From assembly GCA_018057035.1 (NCBI GenBank), contig JAGPEN010000002.1, positions 1-63,767 of the forward strand: a stretch of DNA of 63,767 nt. The letters are read 5' to 3'. The notes beneath the pieces were generated by a model that did not search any database, had not been told where the DNA came from, and saw nothing but the letters and a program-made list of their open reading frames with translations. Below, in pieces: positions 36,832-45,310 of the stretch (positions are counted from its first letter, which is position 1; each line of letters begins with the position of its first letter). The DNA is from Aminivibrio sp. (lineage in GTDB: Bacteria; Synergistota; Synergistia; Synergistales; Aminobacteriaceae). Position numbers and translations under genes: made by a program.

Positions 36832-38022
36832 CTACTCGGACAGCAGGGGCATTATTCCTGGGAGCTGCCTGCCTTCGCAGAATTCAAGGCTCGCTCCCCC
36901 GCCGGTGGAAACATGGGATACGTCCCGGTCGAATCCGAGCTGTTTCGCCGCGGACGCCGTATCGCCGCCCCCGACAACCGTAAGCCCTCCGTTTTTCGTA
37001 CACCGGGCGACTCCCTCGGCCACTGCCCTTGTTCCCTTCGCAAACAGCGGATTTTCGAATACTCCCATGGGACCGTTCCAGAGGACTGTTTTGGCTCCTG
37101 CCGCCTTGTTCGCGAAAAGCTCCGCAGTCTTCGGGCCTATGTCGAGACCCATCAGGTCCTCCGGAATTTCGTCTGCGGGTACGATCCGGTCGCCCTGGGA
37201 CATGTCCAGGGATGCCCCGGCGACCACGTCGATGGGAAGGAGTATTTCGACGCCCTTTTCATCCGCTTTTTTCATCATTTCAAGAGCGAATCCGGCTTTC
37301 TCGGACTCGAAGAGGGACCGTCCGATATTGGCGCCTCCGGCCTTCAGAAAAGTGAAGGCCATGCCCCCGCCGATCAGAATGGCGGTCGCCTTGTCCATGA
37401 GATGCTCCACCACCCCGATTTTATCGGACACTTTCGCCCCTCCAAGGATGAGAATGAAGGGCTTTTCCGGGTTCTCGCTCACCGCTGAGAGCATGTTGAC
37501 TTCCCTTTCCAGCAGAAACCCGGAGAAAGAGGGAAGAACGTTCATGATGGCGTTCGTGGATGCGTCGGCCCTGTGGGAAGCGCTGAAAGCGTCCATGACG
37601 AAGACGTCGAATGGGGCCGCAAGGGATTCGGCGAATTTGGGGTCGTTTTCCTGTTCCTCGGGATGAAACCGGAGATTTTCAAGCAGCAGAAGGTTTCCCG
37701 GGGCGAGGGATGCAAGAGCTGTTCCGACCTCCGGCCCGATGCACTCGCTGCAGAATTTCACAGGGTGATCAAGGGCTTTTTCCGCCGCGGCCGCAACGTG
37801 CGAGAGGGACATTTCGGGAACTTTTTTCCCCTTGGGCCTGCCGAGGTGAGAACAGAGGGCGACCTTCGCGTGCGATTTCAGCAGGGCGGATATAGTGTCT
37901 CTGTGGGCCAGAATCCTGGTGAGGTCCGCAACTTCGCCGTTCTTGACGGGTACGTTGAAATCCACCCTGAGCAACACTTTTTTCCCCGCGACGTCCTGGT
38001 GGGAAAACAGACGGAGTTTCAT
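36832..38022 (-). CDS. pgk: Phosphoglycerate kinase
   Basis: This enzyme makes ATP from 1,3-bisphosphoglycerate. The start LLRVDFNVPVKNGEV, the SHLGRPKG motif and the nucleotide-binding GGAKVSDKIGV and VVGGGDTAS segments are intact over 396 aa. It lies between whiA and tpiA; gapA is not in the window. Confidence 0.98.
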   Translation of the reverse strand: MKLRLFSHQDVAGKKVLLRVDFNVPVKNGEVADLTRILAHRDTISALLKSHAKVALCSHLGRPKGKKVPEMSLSHVAAAAEKALDHPVKFCSECIGPEVGTALASLAPGNLLLLENLRFHPEEQENDPKFAESLAAPFDVFVMDAFSASHRADASTNAIMNVLPSFSGFLLEREVNMLSAVSENPEKPFILILGGAKVSDKIGVVEHLMDKATAILIGGGMAFTFLKAGGANIGRSLFESEKAGFALEMMKKADEKGVEILLPIDVVAGASLDMSQGDRIVPADEIPEDLMGLDIGPKTAELFANKAAGAKTVLWNGPMGVFENPLFAKGTRAVAEGVARCTKNGGLTVVGGGDTASAAKQLGFDRDVSHVSTGGGASLEFCEGRQLPGIMPLLSE

Positions 38023-38046
38023 GGATAATCTTCCTCCTTCCGGAAT

Positions 38047-38967
38047 CTACTTCCTCTCGCCGCTCCTTGCGGGCGGAACCAAAACCTGTTCGAGCTTTTT
38101 CCACCGATATTGTACAGTACTTTTGCTGATGGGAGGCGACTGCAGCCTGCCGAGCTCCTCGAGGGTCACACTGGGATTGGTGATCCTTGACGTCACGAGG
38201 CTTTTCAGGACCTCGGGCAGGGATTCGAAGCCAGGCGCAGAAAGGGCCGTCCGGGCCATCTCCAGCTGCCGGGTGGCGGCATCCAGGGATTTCCGGATGT
38301 TAGACGAGTCACAGTTTACCAGCATATTCGCCCTGTTTCTCATGGAACGGACGATGGCCTTTTCCTCCATGCGGAGCGATGTTTTTACAAGGCCGATTCT
38401 GATGAGAAACGTGACGATTTCCTCCTGGTTTCGGAGGGTGATTTCATGTTTTCCCTGTATGTGTCTCCTGCCGAAGGAAAAACCGCTTTTTTTCAGCATG
38501 GCGGCGGCGGTGAGCTCCGTTTCCCTGGAAGGAACCCTAAAACTCAGGTAATATCCGCTTTTTGGAATGTAGAGAGCTCCGCAGCTTCCCCAGAGTCCGC
38601 GAAGCCAGTCCGGCCGTTTCTTTTCAAAACGGGCCATGTCATCCCTCCGGTTTTCGTGCAGGAAGAGCAGTTTTTCCGGGAAACGGAGAAAAACCTTCCC
38701 CTTGAGCGATCTCGGAATGCTCAGAAGGGGCGGAAACTCGTGGACGGAGCTAAGGTCCGCTTTTCCCCAGAGCTTGATCAACCGCCGGAAGAGCCATAAT
38801 CTGCCGCTGGAAAGGAGCAGCTCTTCTTCCGTTCTCTCTGTGACCGTCATCCCCTGGAGTATGCCGCGGATTTCCTCCAGGGCCTCTGTCCTGTCCTTGC
38901 AGGAGGCCGCGAGCCATTCATCCCACATAAAGGAAGAGAGAGTTTTGCCTGAATCGGTATTTGCCAA
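38047..38967 (-). CDS. whiA: WhiA-type regulator/division-linked protein
   Basis: WhiA pairs a degenerate LAGLIDADG homing-endonuclease fold with a C-terminal helix-turn-helix. It controls sporulation in Streptomyces and affects division in Bacillus. The degenerate motif reads LRGLWGSCGALY. The central signature NRANMLVNCDSSNIRKSLDA and the helix-turn-helix around PPISKSTVQYRWKKL are typical. Length is 306 aa. It sits with yvcK and rapZ as in Firmicutes. No catalytic endonuclease residues are apparent. Confidence 0.88.
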   Translation of the reverse strand: MANTDSGKTLSSFMWDEWLAASCKDRTEALEEIRGILQGMTVTERTEEELLLSSGRLWLFRRLIKLWGKADLSSVHEFPPLLSIPRSLKGKVFLRFPEKLLFLHENRRDDMARFEKKRPDWLRGLWGSCGALYIPKSGYYLSFRVPSRETELTAAAMLKKSGFSFGRRHIQGKHEITLRNQEEIVTFLIRIGLVKTSLRMEEKAIVRSMRNRANMLVNCDSSNIRKSLDAATRQLEMARTALSAPGFESLPEVLKSLVTSRITNPSVTLEELGRLQSPPISKSTVQYRWKKLEQVLVPPARSGERK

Positions 38968-38972
38968 GGAAA

Positions 38973-40094
38973 TCAGTCCTCTTTCAGTTCACGGCAAAGG
39001 CGGACCAGGAGGTGGGACAGAGCCTGTCCGTCATGCCGGAGAAGAGACCCTTCAATGATCTGCACAAAATTCCCTTCAAGGAGAATGCAGCCCATTTCAT
39101 CCAGTTCTTCCCTGTCCCTGTCTGTCGCCGCCAGAGGAACGGCCCCTTCGTTTCCGTATTTTTCCATGAGGTGGGATGGTATTTCACCGACATTGGCTAT
39201 GACATAATCCGGAGGAACGCCCATGGCTGACGCAATCCACCGCACGTGATCGGCCAGGGTTAAGCCTTCAGTCTCTCCCGGCTGGGTCATGAGATTGCAG
39301 ATGTACACTTTCGGGACGGCCGCTTTTCTCAGCCGTTCCGAAACCTTTGGGATGAGAAGATTGGGGATGACGCTCGTAAAAAGGCTCCCCGGTCCCAGGA
39401 CAAGAATTTCAGCTTCATCAATAGCCCGCAGGACATCGCCGACGGGCCGGGCATCCAGGGGTTCGAGCCAGATTTTCCTGATCTCGCTTCCGTGCTCGGA
39501 AATGGAAAGCTCCCCCCTGATTCTCTCCCCTCCTGCGGTTTCGGCAACAAGGGACACGGCTTCCGTGGTCACCGGGAGGACCCGTCCCCGTATGGCGAGA
39601 AGATTGTTCATCTCTTCGACCGCCCGCCGGAAATCGCCTGACTGTTCAGATATGGCCAGAAGCATGAGGTTGCCGAGGCTGTGCCCGGCAAGGGCTCCCC
39701 TGTCAAAGCGGAAGTCGAGAAGGCGCCTCAGGGCGTTGTCGTTTTCCGCGAGAGCCACGATGCAGTTTCTGACATCCCCCGGCGGGAGGACACCCCACTC
39801 TTCCCGGAGTCTTCCGGAGCTTCCGCCCTCGTCGGTGACGGTGACAACCGCAACGATATTCCTGGTAAAACTCTTCAGGCCGCGCAGGAGGGTTGAAAGG
39901 CCGGTACCCCCTCCCAGGGCAGCTACATAGGGGCCCATGGAAAGCCTGTATTCCACGGCCCTGGAGATGGCGGCCTTCTTTTTCCCGGAGGTGCCGTTGA
40001 AAGAAGAAAGTTCCCACCGTTCCCTGAAGCGAAGCAAGACAGCCATTACCAGGGCCGTCAGTAAACCGAGGATGTAGGCAAGAATGCTGTCCAT
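38973..40094 (-). CDS. yvcK: YvcK/CofD-like gluconeogenesis factor
   Basis: YvcK binds UDP-sugars and is needed for growth on gluconeogenic carbon and for cell shape. Motifs are GGGTGLSTLLRGLK, VTDEGGSSGRLREEWG, PPGDVRNCIVAL and LGPGSLFTSVIPNLL. A membrane segment occupies residues 1-22 (MDSILAYILGLLTALVMAVLL). I take ATG 40094, three bases after the rapZ stop, giving 373 aa, rather than ATG 40142 inside rapZ. Confidence 0.94.
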   Translation of the reverse strand: MDSILAYILGLLTALVMAVLLRFRERWELSSFNGTSGKKKAAISRAVEYRLSMGPYVAALGGGTGLSTLLRGLKSFTRNIVAVVTVTDEGGSSGRLREEWGVLPPGDVRNCIVALAENDNALRRLLDFRFDRGALAGHSLGNLMLLAISEQSGDFRRAVEEMNNLLAIRGRVLPVTTEAVSLVAETAGGERIRGELSISEHGSEIRKIWLEPLDARPVGDVLRAIDEAEILVLGPGSLFTSVIPNLLIPKVSERLRKAAVPKVYICNLMTQPGETEGLTLADHVRWIASAMGVPPDYVIANVGEIPSHLMEKYGNEGAVPLAATDRDREELDEMGCILLEGNFVQIIEGSLLRHDGQALSHLLVRLCRELKED

Positions 40095-40096
40095 GA

Positions 40097-40984
40097 TCAC
40101 CAGCCCTGTTCTCTCGCGATATCCCTGTGCCTGAGAGAGCACATTCCCCCGAAAGACCGGAAATGGGCAGCCAGCCTTTCGGCCACGGCCACCGATCTGT
40201 GGCGGCCTCCCGTACAGCCGATGCCGATGTGAAGGTGGGATTTTCCCGTGCCGAGGTAGAGCGGAATGACATGCTCGAGAAAGGAAACCAGTCTTTTCCA
40301 GAACTCTTCCGCTTCACCCGAATTCCAGATATGGTCCTGCACTTCTCCGTCCTGTCCGGAGAGATCCTGGAGTTCCGGTATGTAGTATGGATTTGAGAGG
40401 AACCGGACGTCGAAAAGGAAGTCGCAGTCCGCCGGAGGTCCGTATTTGAAGCCAAAGGAGGTAATGATGAGAACATCCTGCGGAGCTGGGCCGCTCACTT
40501 CGGAAAGGAGTTTCTTCCTGATCTGCGGGAGCGAGAGGCCGGAAGTGTCGAGCACGGTGTCGGAAAGATCAAGAATCGGCTTCAGGCGGATCCGCTCCCT
40601 GGAGATCCCGTCAAGGAAGGTGCCTTCGTCGTGGAGAGGATGCCGCCTGCGGGTCGCTTCGAAACGGGCAAGCAATGCCCTGTCCGAAGCGTCGAGAAAG
40701 AGAATGCTGACCTCGGGGATCTGGGTCTTCAGTGTCGAGACAGCTGTCGGAAAATCGTCGAGAAGAGTGTCACCCCGGACGTCAACCACAGCCGCCACGC
40801 CGTTTCTCACGGCGGCCCGGTGTTTTCCGAGAATGACCATCAGCTGGGACAGCAGCGCCGGTGGAATATTGTCGATGGCGAACATTCCCTGATCTTCAAG
40901 CACCTTCAGCGCAGTGGACTTTCCTGCTCCGGACATGCCGGTGAGAATGACGCATTTTTTCACGCCCTGGAATTCACTGTCCAT
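40097..40984 (-). CDS. rapZ: RapZ/YvcJ family nucleotide-binding protein
   Basis: RapZ proteins bind nucleotides; in E. coli RapZ steers the decay of the GlmZ small RNA that controls amino-sugar supply. Walker A is GMSGAGKST, with IDNIPPALLS, and the C-terminal domain carries FGFKYGPPADCDFLFDVRFL and GIGCTGGRHRSVAVAE. Length is 295 aa. It is first in the rapZ-yvcK-whiA set. Confidence 0.95.
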   Translation of the reverse strand: MDSEFQGVKKCVILTGMSGAGKSTALKVLEDQGMFAIDNIPPALLSQLMVILGKHRAAVRNGVAAVVDVRGDTLLDDFPTAVSTLKTQIPEVSILFLDASDRALLARFEATRRRHPLHDEGTFLDGISRERIRLKPILDLSDTVLDTSGLSLPQIRKKLLSEVSGPAPQDVLIITSFGFKYGPPADCDFLFDVRFLSNPYYIPELQDLSGQDGEVQDHIWNSGEAEEFWKRLVSFLEHVIPLYLGTGKSHLHIGIGCTGGRHRSVAVAERLAAHFRSFGGMCSLRHRDIAREQGW

Positions 40985-41032
40985 GAGACTACCCCCGTTC
41001 CCCTTCTTCCGGAAACCTGAAGGTTCGTTTTC

Positions 41033-41848
41033 TTATGAAGGAGAGCCGCACTCCCCGTCCCAGCCGCGGAGAATTTCAACTCCATGCCTCAGCGCCGGGG
41101 CTATGGCATCGAAACATTCCGTCGCGGCCCTGGCGCTTCCAGGGAGGGATATAACCAGGCTTTCACCCCTGATGACGGCATTGGCCCTGCTCAGCATGGC
41201 TTTTGGGGTAATTTTCAGGGATGCATGCCGCATCGCCTCGCCGATCCCCGGAACTTTTCTTCCCGCAATGGCCTCCAGAGCTTCAGGGGTGACGTCCCTC
41301 GGGGAAAACCCCGTTCCTCCGGTGCACAGTATCAGGTGGAGATCTTTGGAGTCGGCCCAGTCCTTCAGGATCGTCACGATCGCTTCATGTTCGTCGGGGA
41401 CAACGGCAGCGGCTGCGGTATCACAGCCGATTCCTGCCAGCCGCTCGGCAAGGGCGGGTCCTGAAGTATCTTCTCTTTCTCCCCTGCTCCCCTTGTCGCT
41501 CACGGTGAGTACCCCTGCCCTGAGAGGACGCAGGAATTTCGCTTCCGCTGAGACGGTGACGAAGCCTCCCCTTTCTCCACTGAGTTTCGGAAAGGGAAGG
41601 GATGGCGAAACAGCCCGGAAAAGAGCCTCTCCGGCGGAAAAGAAAAAGTCTGCAGGGAATTCTCCGGCCGGCAGAATGAATCCCGCTGCGTCATCCGGAA
41701 GAGAGGAGACGTTTCCGGGAGGAAGAAGAAAGAGCTCTTTCTCCGAGCCGTTGAAGGACGTTTTTCCGGCTGCATTGATGCCGATGTAGCAGAGGGTGTG
41801 GACGAAAATCTCTCCCCGTTCCTTTTCCAGAATTTCAAGAATCCGCAT
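41033..41848 (-). CDS. Mog/MoaB-like molybdopterin domain with an unassigned N-terminal region
   Basis: Residues ~108-265 are a MoaB/Mog domain that adenylates molybdopterin: GVLTVSDKGSRGEREDTSG, LILCTGGTGFSPRDVTPEA and SLVISLPGSARAATECF. The first ~105 residues are not part of that domain. They contain FVHTLCYIGINAAGKTSFNG and a hydrophobic, Pro-rich stretch. It could be an extra binding or MOSC-like domain, but no motif decides it. Length is 271 aa against about 165-190 for Mog alone. The start overlaps the moaC end by 14 bp. Confidence 0.85.
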   Translation of the reverse strand: MRILEILEKERGEIFVHTLCYIGINAAGKTSFNGSEKELFLLPPGNVSSLPDDAAGFILPAGEFPADFFFSAGEALFRAVSPSLPFPKLSGERGGFVTVSAEAKFLRPLRAGVLTVSDKGSRGEREDTSGPALAERLAGIGCDTAAAAVVPDEHEAIVTILKDWADSKDLHLILCTGGTGFSPRDVTPEALEAIAGRKVPGIGEAMRHASLKITPKAMLSRANAVIRGESLVISLPGSARAATECFDAIAPALRHGVEILRGWDGECGSPS

Positions 41849-42377
41849 TTCCGTTCATCCCCTCCGCGATGTATGTACCGCTTTTGCCGCCCGTTTTTTT
41901 CAGAAGGTGGATTCCTTCGATGATCATGTTCTTGGAGATGCCTTTGCACATATCATACACCGTGAGGGCGGCAACGGACACGCCCGTGAGAGCTTCCATC
42001 TCCACCCCTGTGACGTCCCTCGCGGCGACGGTACAGGTGATCCTGATCCTGGCCGTTTCTTCCAGGAAGATACATTTCACTTCCGCCCTTTCTATGCGGA
42101 TGCCGTGGCACAGGGGAATGAGTTCCGGTGTTTTTTTGACGGCCATGATGCCGGCGGTCTCTGCTATTTTCAGGACGTCTCCTTTTTTTGAATAGCCATC
42201 GGCCGCAAGCTGTTCGCACACTGCCCGGTCCAGGATAACCCATCCTTCAGCCAAAGCCGTTCGAAGGGTTTCCGGCTTGCCGCTCACATCAACCATCCGG
42301 GGCCTGCCTTCGCCGTCAAGATGGGAAAACATTGGTTGTTGGTCTTGGTCCTGCCTGAAAGAGCCGTCAATCGCCAT
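41835..42377 (-). CDS. moaC: Cyclic pyranopterin monophosphate synthase
   Basis: MoaC acts with MoaA to turn GTP into cyclic pyranopterin monophosphate. The active-site text LIPLCHGIRIERAEV, METLTGVS-like MEALTGVSVAALTVYDMCK and the Lys-containing KGISKNMII are present. Length is 180 aa from an ATG with CGGAGGAT upstream, slightly longer than usual because of a polar N-terminal leader. It follows moaA by three bases. Confidence 0.96.
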   Translation of the reverse strand: MAIDGSFRQDQDQQPMFSHLDGEGRPRMVDVSGKPETLRTALAEGWVILDRAVCEQLAADGYSKKGDVLKIAETAGIMAVKKTPELIPLCHGIRIERAEVKCIFLEETARIRITCTVAARDVTGVEMEALTGVSVAALTVYDMCKGISKNMIIEGIHLLKKTGGKSGTYIAEGMNGNADS

Positions 42378-42380
42378 GGA

Positions 42381-43394
42381 TTATCCTCCGATCTGGGACA
42401 TGTGCCGTTCTTCCCGAAGAGAATCCGTCTCTTCCGGCGAAGGAATGCCTGTCTCCCCTCTTCTGGGTTTCCTGGAAACCGCCTGAAGGATCCCTTCCCG
42501 TACTGCCCCGGCATCCTTGGCGCGGAGTGCTTCAAGCAGAGAAACGCCGAAGTTGCCGAAAAGGCAGGGCCGCATGACGCCGATGGACGTCACCCGGAGC
42601 CGGTTGCAGAGATGGCAGAAATGGTCGGAGACGGCGGAAATAATACCCACCGTCTGTCCGGTGGCCCTGTTTCGGAAATACCGTGAGGGACCGCAGATTT
42701 TCGACCTGTTCTCCTCCGATGGACAGCTCATCCACTTTACCGGGTCCGGAAGCCGGGAAAGAATCTCCTCCGCAGGGACGAACTGGGACTGGGACCACAC
42801 GTCCTTGTCCAGGGGCATGAATTCAATGAACCTGAGAGTTGCCCCTTTTTCCGCTGCGAACCCGACCAGGGCCGGTATCTCCTCGAAGTTGAAATTTCTC
42901 ATGACCACCGAGTTCAGCTTGACAGGAACTCCGTTTGTCTGCAGGACAGCGTCGATGCCGCGAAGGACTCTTTCAAGGTCACCTGTTCGTGTGGTCTGCA
43001 GAAATTTTGCCGGATTCAGGGTATCAAGGCTTACATTCAGCGAATCCAGACCCAGCCGGGAGATTCTCTCAGCCCATTTTTCGAGAAGGGAACCATTGGT
43101 CGTGACTGCGATCCTGAGGCGGGGATGAGCCTCTTTCACCGATTCAAGAAAGGGAACAAAACCCTTCCTCACGAAGGGTTCTCCCCCCGTGAACCGTATT
43201 TTCCTGACCCCGAGGTCAGTCAGTATGCTGCACAGGAAGAGCAAGTCCTCGTAGGTGAGTATTTTCTCGTGGGGTATCCATTCTATGCCATCGGCAGGCA
43301 TGCAGTAAATACACCGATAATTGCACCTGTCCGTCACTGAAATCCGGACATAGTCCAGCACCCGTCCAAAAGAATCCCGTATTATTCCGGCCAT
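42381..43394 (-). CDS. moaA: GTP 3',8-cyclase
   Basis: This radical SAM enzyme starts molybdenum cofactor synthesis. The N-terminal cluster motif is CNYRCIYC, and the second cluster is bound by CHLCNRLR plus a later Cys (MRPCLF). The C-terminal GG needed for activity is present (SQIGG). ATG 43394 follows GGGAGG and gives 337 aa; the upstream in-frame ATG at 43430 lies deeper in the preceding gene. It overlaps that gene's end by 13 bp. Confidence 0.96.
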   Translation of the reverse strand: MAGIIRDSFGRVLDYVRISVTDRCNYRCIYCMPADGIEWIPHEKILTYEDLLFLCSILTDLGVRKIRFTGGEPFVRKGFVPFLESVKEAHPRLRIAVTTNGSLLEKWAERISRLGLDSLNVSLDTLNPAKFLQTTRTGDLERVLRGIDAVLQTNGVPVKLNSVVMRNFNFEEIPALVGFAAEKGATLRFIEFMPLDKDVWSQSQFVPAEEILSRLPDPVKWMSCPSEENRSKICGPSRYFRNRATGQTVGIISAVSDHFCHLCNRLRVTSIGVMRPCLFGNFGVSLLEALRAKDAGAVREGILQAVSRKPRRGETGIPSPEETDSLREERHMSQIGG

Positions 43395-45310
43395 CTGTAA
43401 CCTCCCATGCGGTCCACCATGGCTCTCCATCCTTCGTTATGGAGCGATTCCAGAAGAGCGGCTATTCCCGGGTGGTCCTCCATGCTCCTGAAATAGACAA
43501 GCTCGTAGGGTTCTTCCGCGAGAGGAAGAAAATCGAGGCCGAGAGCATCGGCAACAGATTTGATCCCCGCCGCCGCATCAGCAAACCCTCTCAAAACCTT
43601 GTTTCCTGCGTCGAAATGGGTAGTGCTGCAGTTTTCGTAGCCCCGAACATTCTTGGGGTCGATTTTTTCCTTCAGGAAAAGATAATCCAGTAGGACTCTC
43701 GTGCCAGCTCCCGGCTGGCGGTTCACTATCACCACGTCCTCTCTCCGGAGGTCGGTGACGGAGCGTATCCCCCTGGGATTCCCCTTCCGGACCATGATGC
43801 CCTGCTGCCGGAAGAACACGGGACGGCGGGCAAGAAGTGCCTCCGCCTCATGACCGAACATTTTTTCAATGTAGGAAGTGTTGTAGTCACCTGTTTCCGT
43901 GTCGAGCAAATGACATGCCGCGGCGTGGCATTCTCCCCTTGAGAGAGCGGCGAGGCCTCCGAGGCTGCCCACTGACCGGAAGATCACCTCTCCGCCATTT
44001 TTTTTGACGAATGTGGCGATACGCTCGAACGCCGGGTCATTGGAACCCTGGAACAGAATCCTCTCCTTCCATCGGATATCCCTGAGGAGCCAGAGGTTCA
44101 CCGTCGTTCCCTTTGTCATTTCAGCTGTTTCCAACGGGAGAAGAGACAGCCCGTCGGTTTCGGAAAGAGACCACAGGGCGCTCGCTCCCGACGGAAGAGC
44201 GTAGGCTTTTTTCCTGCCGTCGATTTCAACGCACTTGAAGCGGACCCACTCCTCTTTTCCGTAGGATGAGGAATAGGATGAAAGCAGGCTGACCTCCTCT
44301 GTACCTGATGCCCCGATCGCCATCGGGAGGACGGTCTCTTCGTCGAAGTGCCCGCAGTGAAGCAGCTGAAGGATGGGGAAAACGACGGACCAGAGGATGA
44401 CGGCGTTGGACATGGGAAAGCCCGGAAGGTTGACAGCGAAACATCCGCCGAGATCGGCAGCCGAGGCCGGACGGCCGGGTTTCATGAGGAGCCACCTGAA
44501 GAGAGGATGTCCAAGCTTCTCAAGTACGGAAAATGTGTGATCCCGCTCTCCTTTCGCGGAGCCCGCCCCGATGAGGATAAGATCGTACTTCCTCCTGTTT
44601 TCGTCGAGGAAGGACTTTAAAATGGCCGGGTCGTCGGGGATGCACGGGGCTATTTCCACAGGAAAGCCCCAGTTCCGGAAATAGCCCTTGACCAGCAGTG
44701 AATTGCTCTCCCCCACTCTTCCCGGGGGAGGGGTTTCCATCTCGAGCCATTCTTCCAGGGGAATGATTTCATCACCCGTCGGAATGTAGAGTGTGTTCGG
44801 CAAGGGCAGTGACCTGATGCTTTTCATTCCTGCTGTGGCCAGGAGGGAACAGAGGGCGGGCGTCACCCTGTCACCTTCCCTGGCGATAATCTGTCCGAGG
44901 AAGACGTCCTCTCCGAGAGGGCGGACGTTTTCTCCCGCCACGAGGGAAGAGACGACCGACAGGATGCCTGTTTTTTCGTCAAGAGAGGTGTCCTCGATCA
45001 TCACGACGCTGTCGAATCTGGGGGAAATCTCCGCCCCCGTATTGACCCATTCGTATTCTCCCGCAGGGAAGGACACGGGGGAAGAGGGGACTGCCCCTGC
45101 CGTCAGGGCCGACGAAAGGGCGTAACCGTCCATGGCCGAGGCATTGTAGTGAGGCACGTTTCTGCCGGCGATCACATCCTCCCCGAGGATACGTCCCAGA
45201 GATCCGTGAACGGGAACAGGCTCCAAGGGGAGCTGCCGGCATTTTTCCCTGAGAATTCCCCACGCTTTCGAAAGGCTGATGTGAGTCGTTTCTTTATCTA
45301 CCAGAGCCAA
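43382..45310 (-). CDS. moeA: MoeA fused to a periplasmic-binding-protein-like (LysR substrate-type) domain
   Basis: Residues ~1-400 form a MoeA molybdopterin molybdenumtransferase (NVPHYNASAMDGYA, VNTGAEI, YIPTGDEI, LLMKPGRPASAA, NLPGFPMSN). Residues ~430-640 resemble the type-2 binding-protein domain PBP-like found on MoeA and ModE-like proteins (FQGSNDPAFERIATF, RQPGAGTRVLLDYLF, HFDAGNKVL). That domain may sense molybdate, tungstate or a pterin. The TTG start at 45310 has GAGG upstream and overlaps the other moeA. Length is 642 aa. Confidence 0.9.
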   Translation of the reverse strand: MALVDKETTHISLSKAWGILREKCRQLPLEPVPVHGSLGRILGEDVIAGRNVPHYNASAMDGYALSSALTAGAVPSSPVSFPAGEYEWVNTGAEISPRFDSVVMIEDTSLDEKTGILSVVSSLVAGENVRPLGEDVFLGQIIAREGDRVTPALCSLLATAGMKSIRSLPLPNTLYIPTGDEIIPLEEWLEMETPPPGRVGESNSLLVKGYFRNWGFPVEIAPCIPDDPAILKSFLDENRRKYDLILIGAGSAKGERDHTFSVLEKLGHPLFRWLLMKPGRPASAADLGGCFAVNLPGFPMSNAVILWSVVFPILQLLHCGHFDEETVLPMAIGASGTEEVSLLSSYSSSYGKEEWVRFKCVEIDGRKKAYALPSGASALWSLSETDGLSLLPLETAEMTKGTTVNLWLLRDIRWKERILFQGSNDPAFERIATFVKKNGGEVIFRSVGSLGGLAALSRGECHAAACHLLDTETGDYNTSYIEKMFGHEAEALLARRPVFFRQQGIMVRKGNPRGIRSVTDLRREDVVIVNRQPGAGTRVLLDYLFLKEKIDPKNVRGYENCSTTHFDAGNKVLRGFADAAAGIKSVADALGLDFLPLAEEPYELVYFRSMEDHPGIAALLESLHNEGWRAMVDRMGGYRWPE

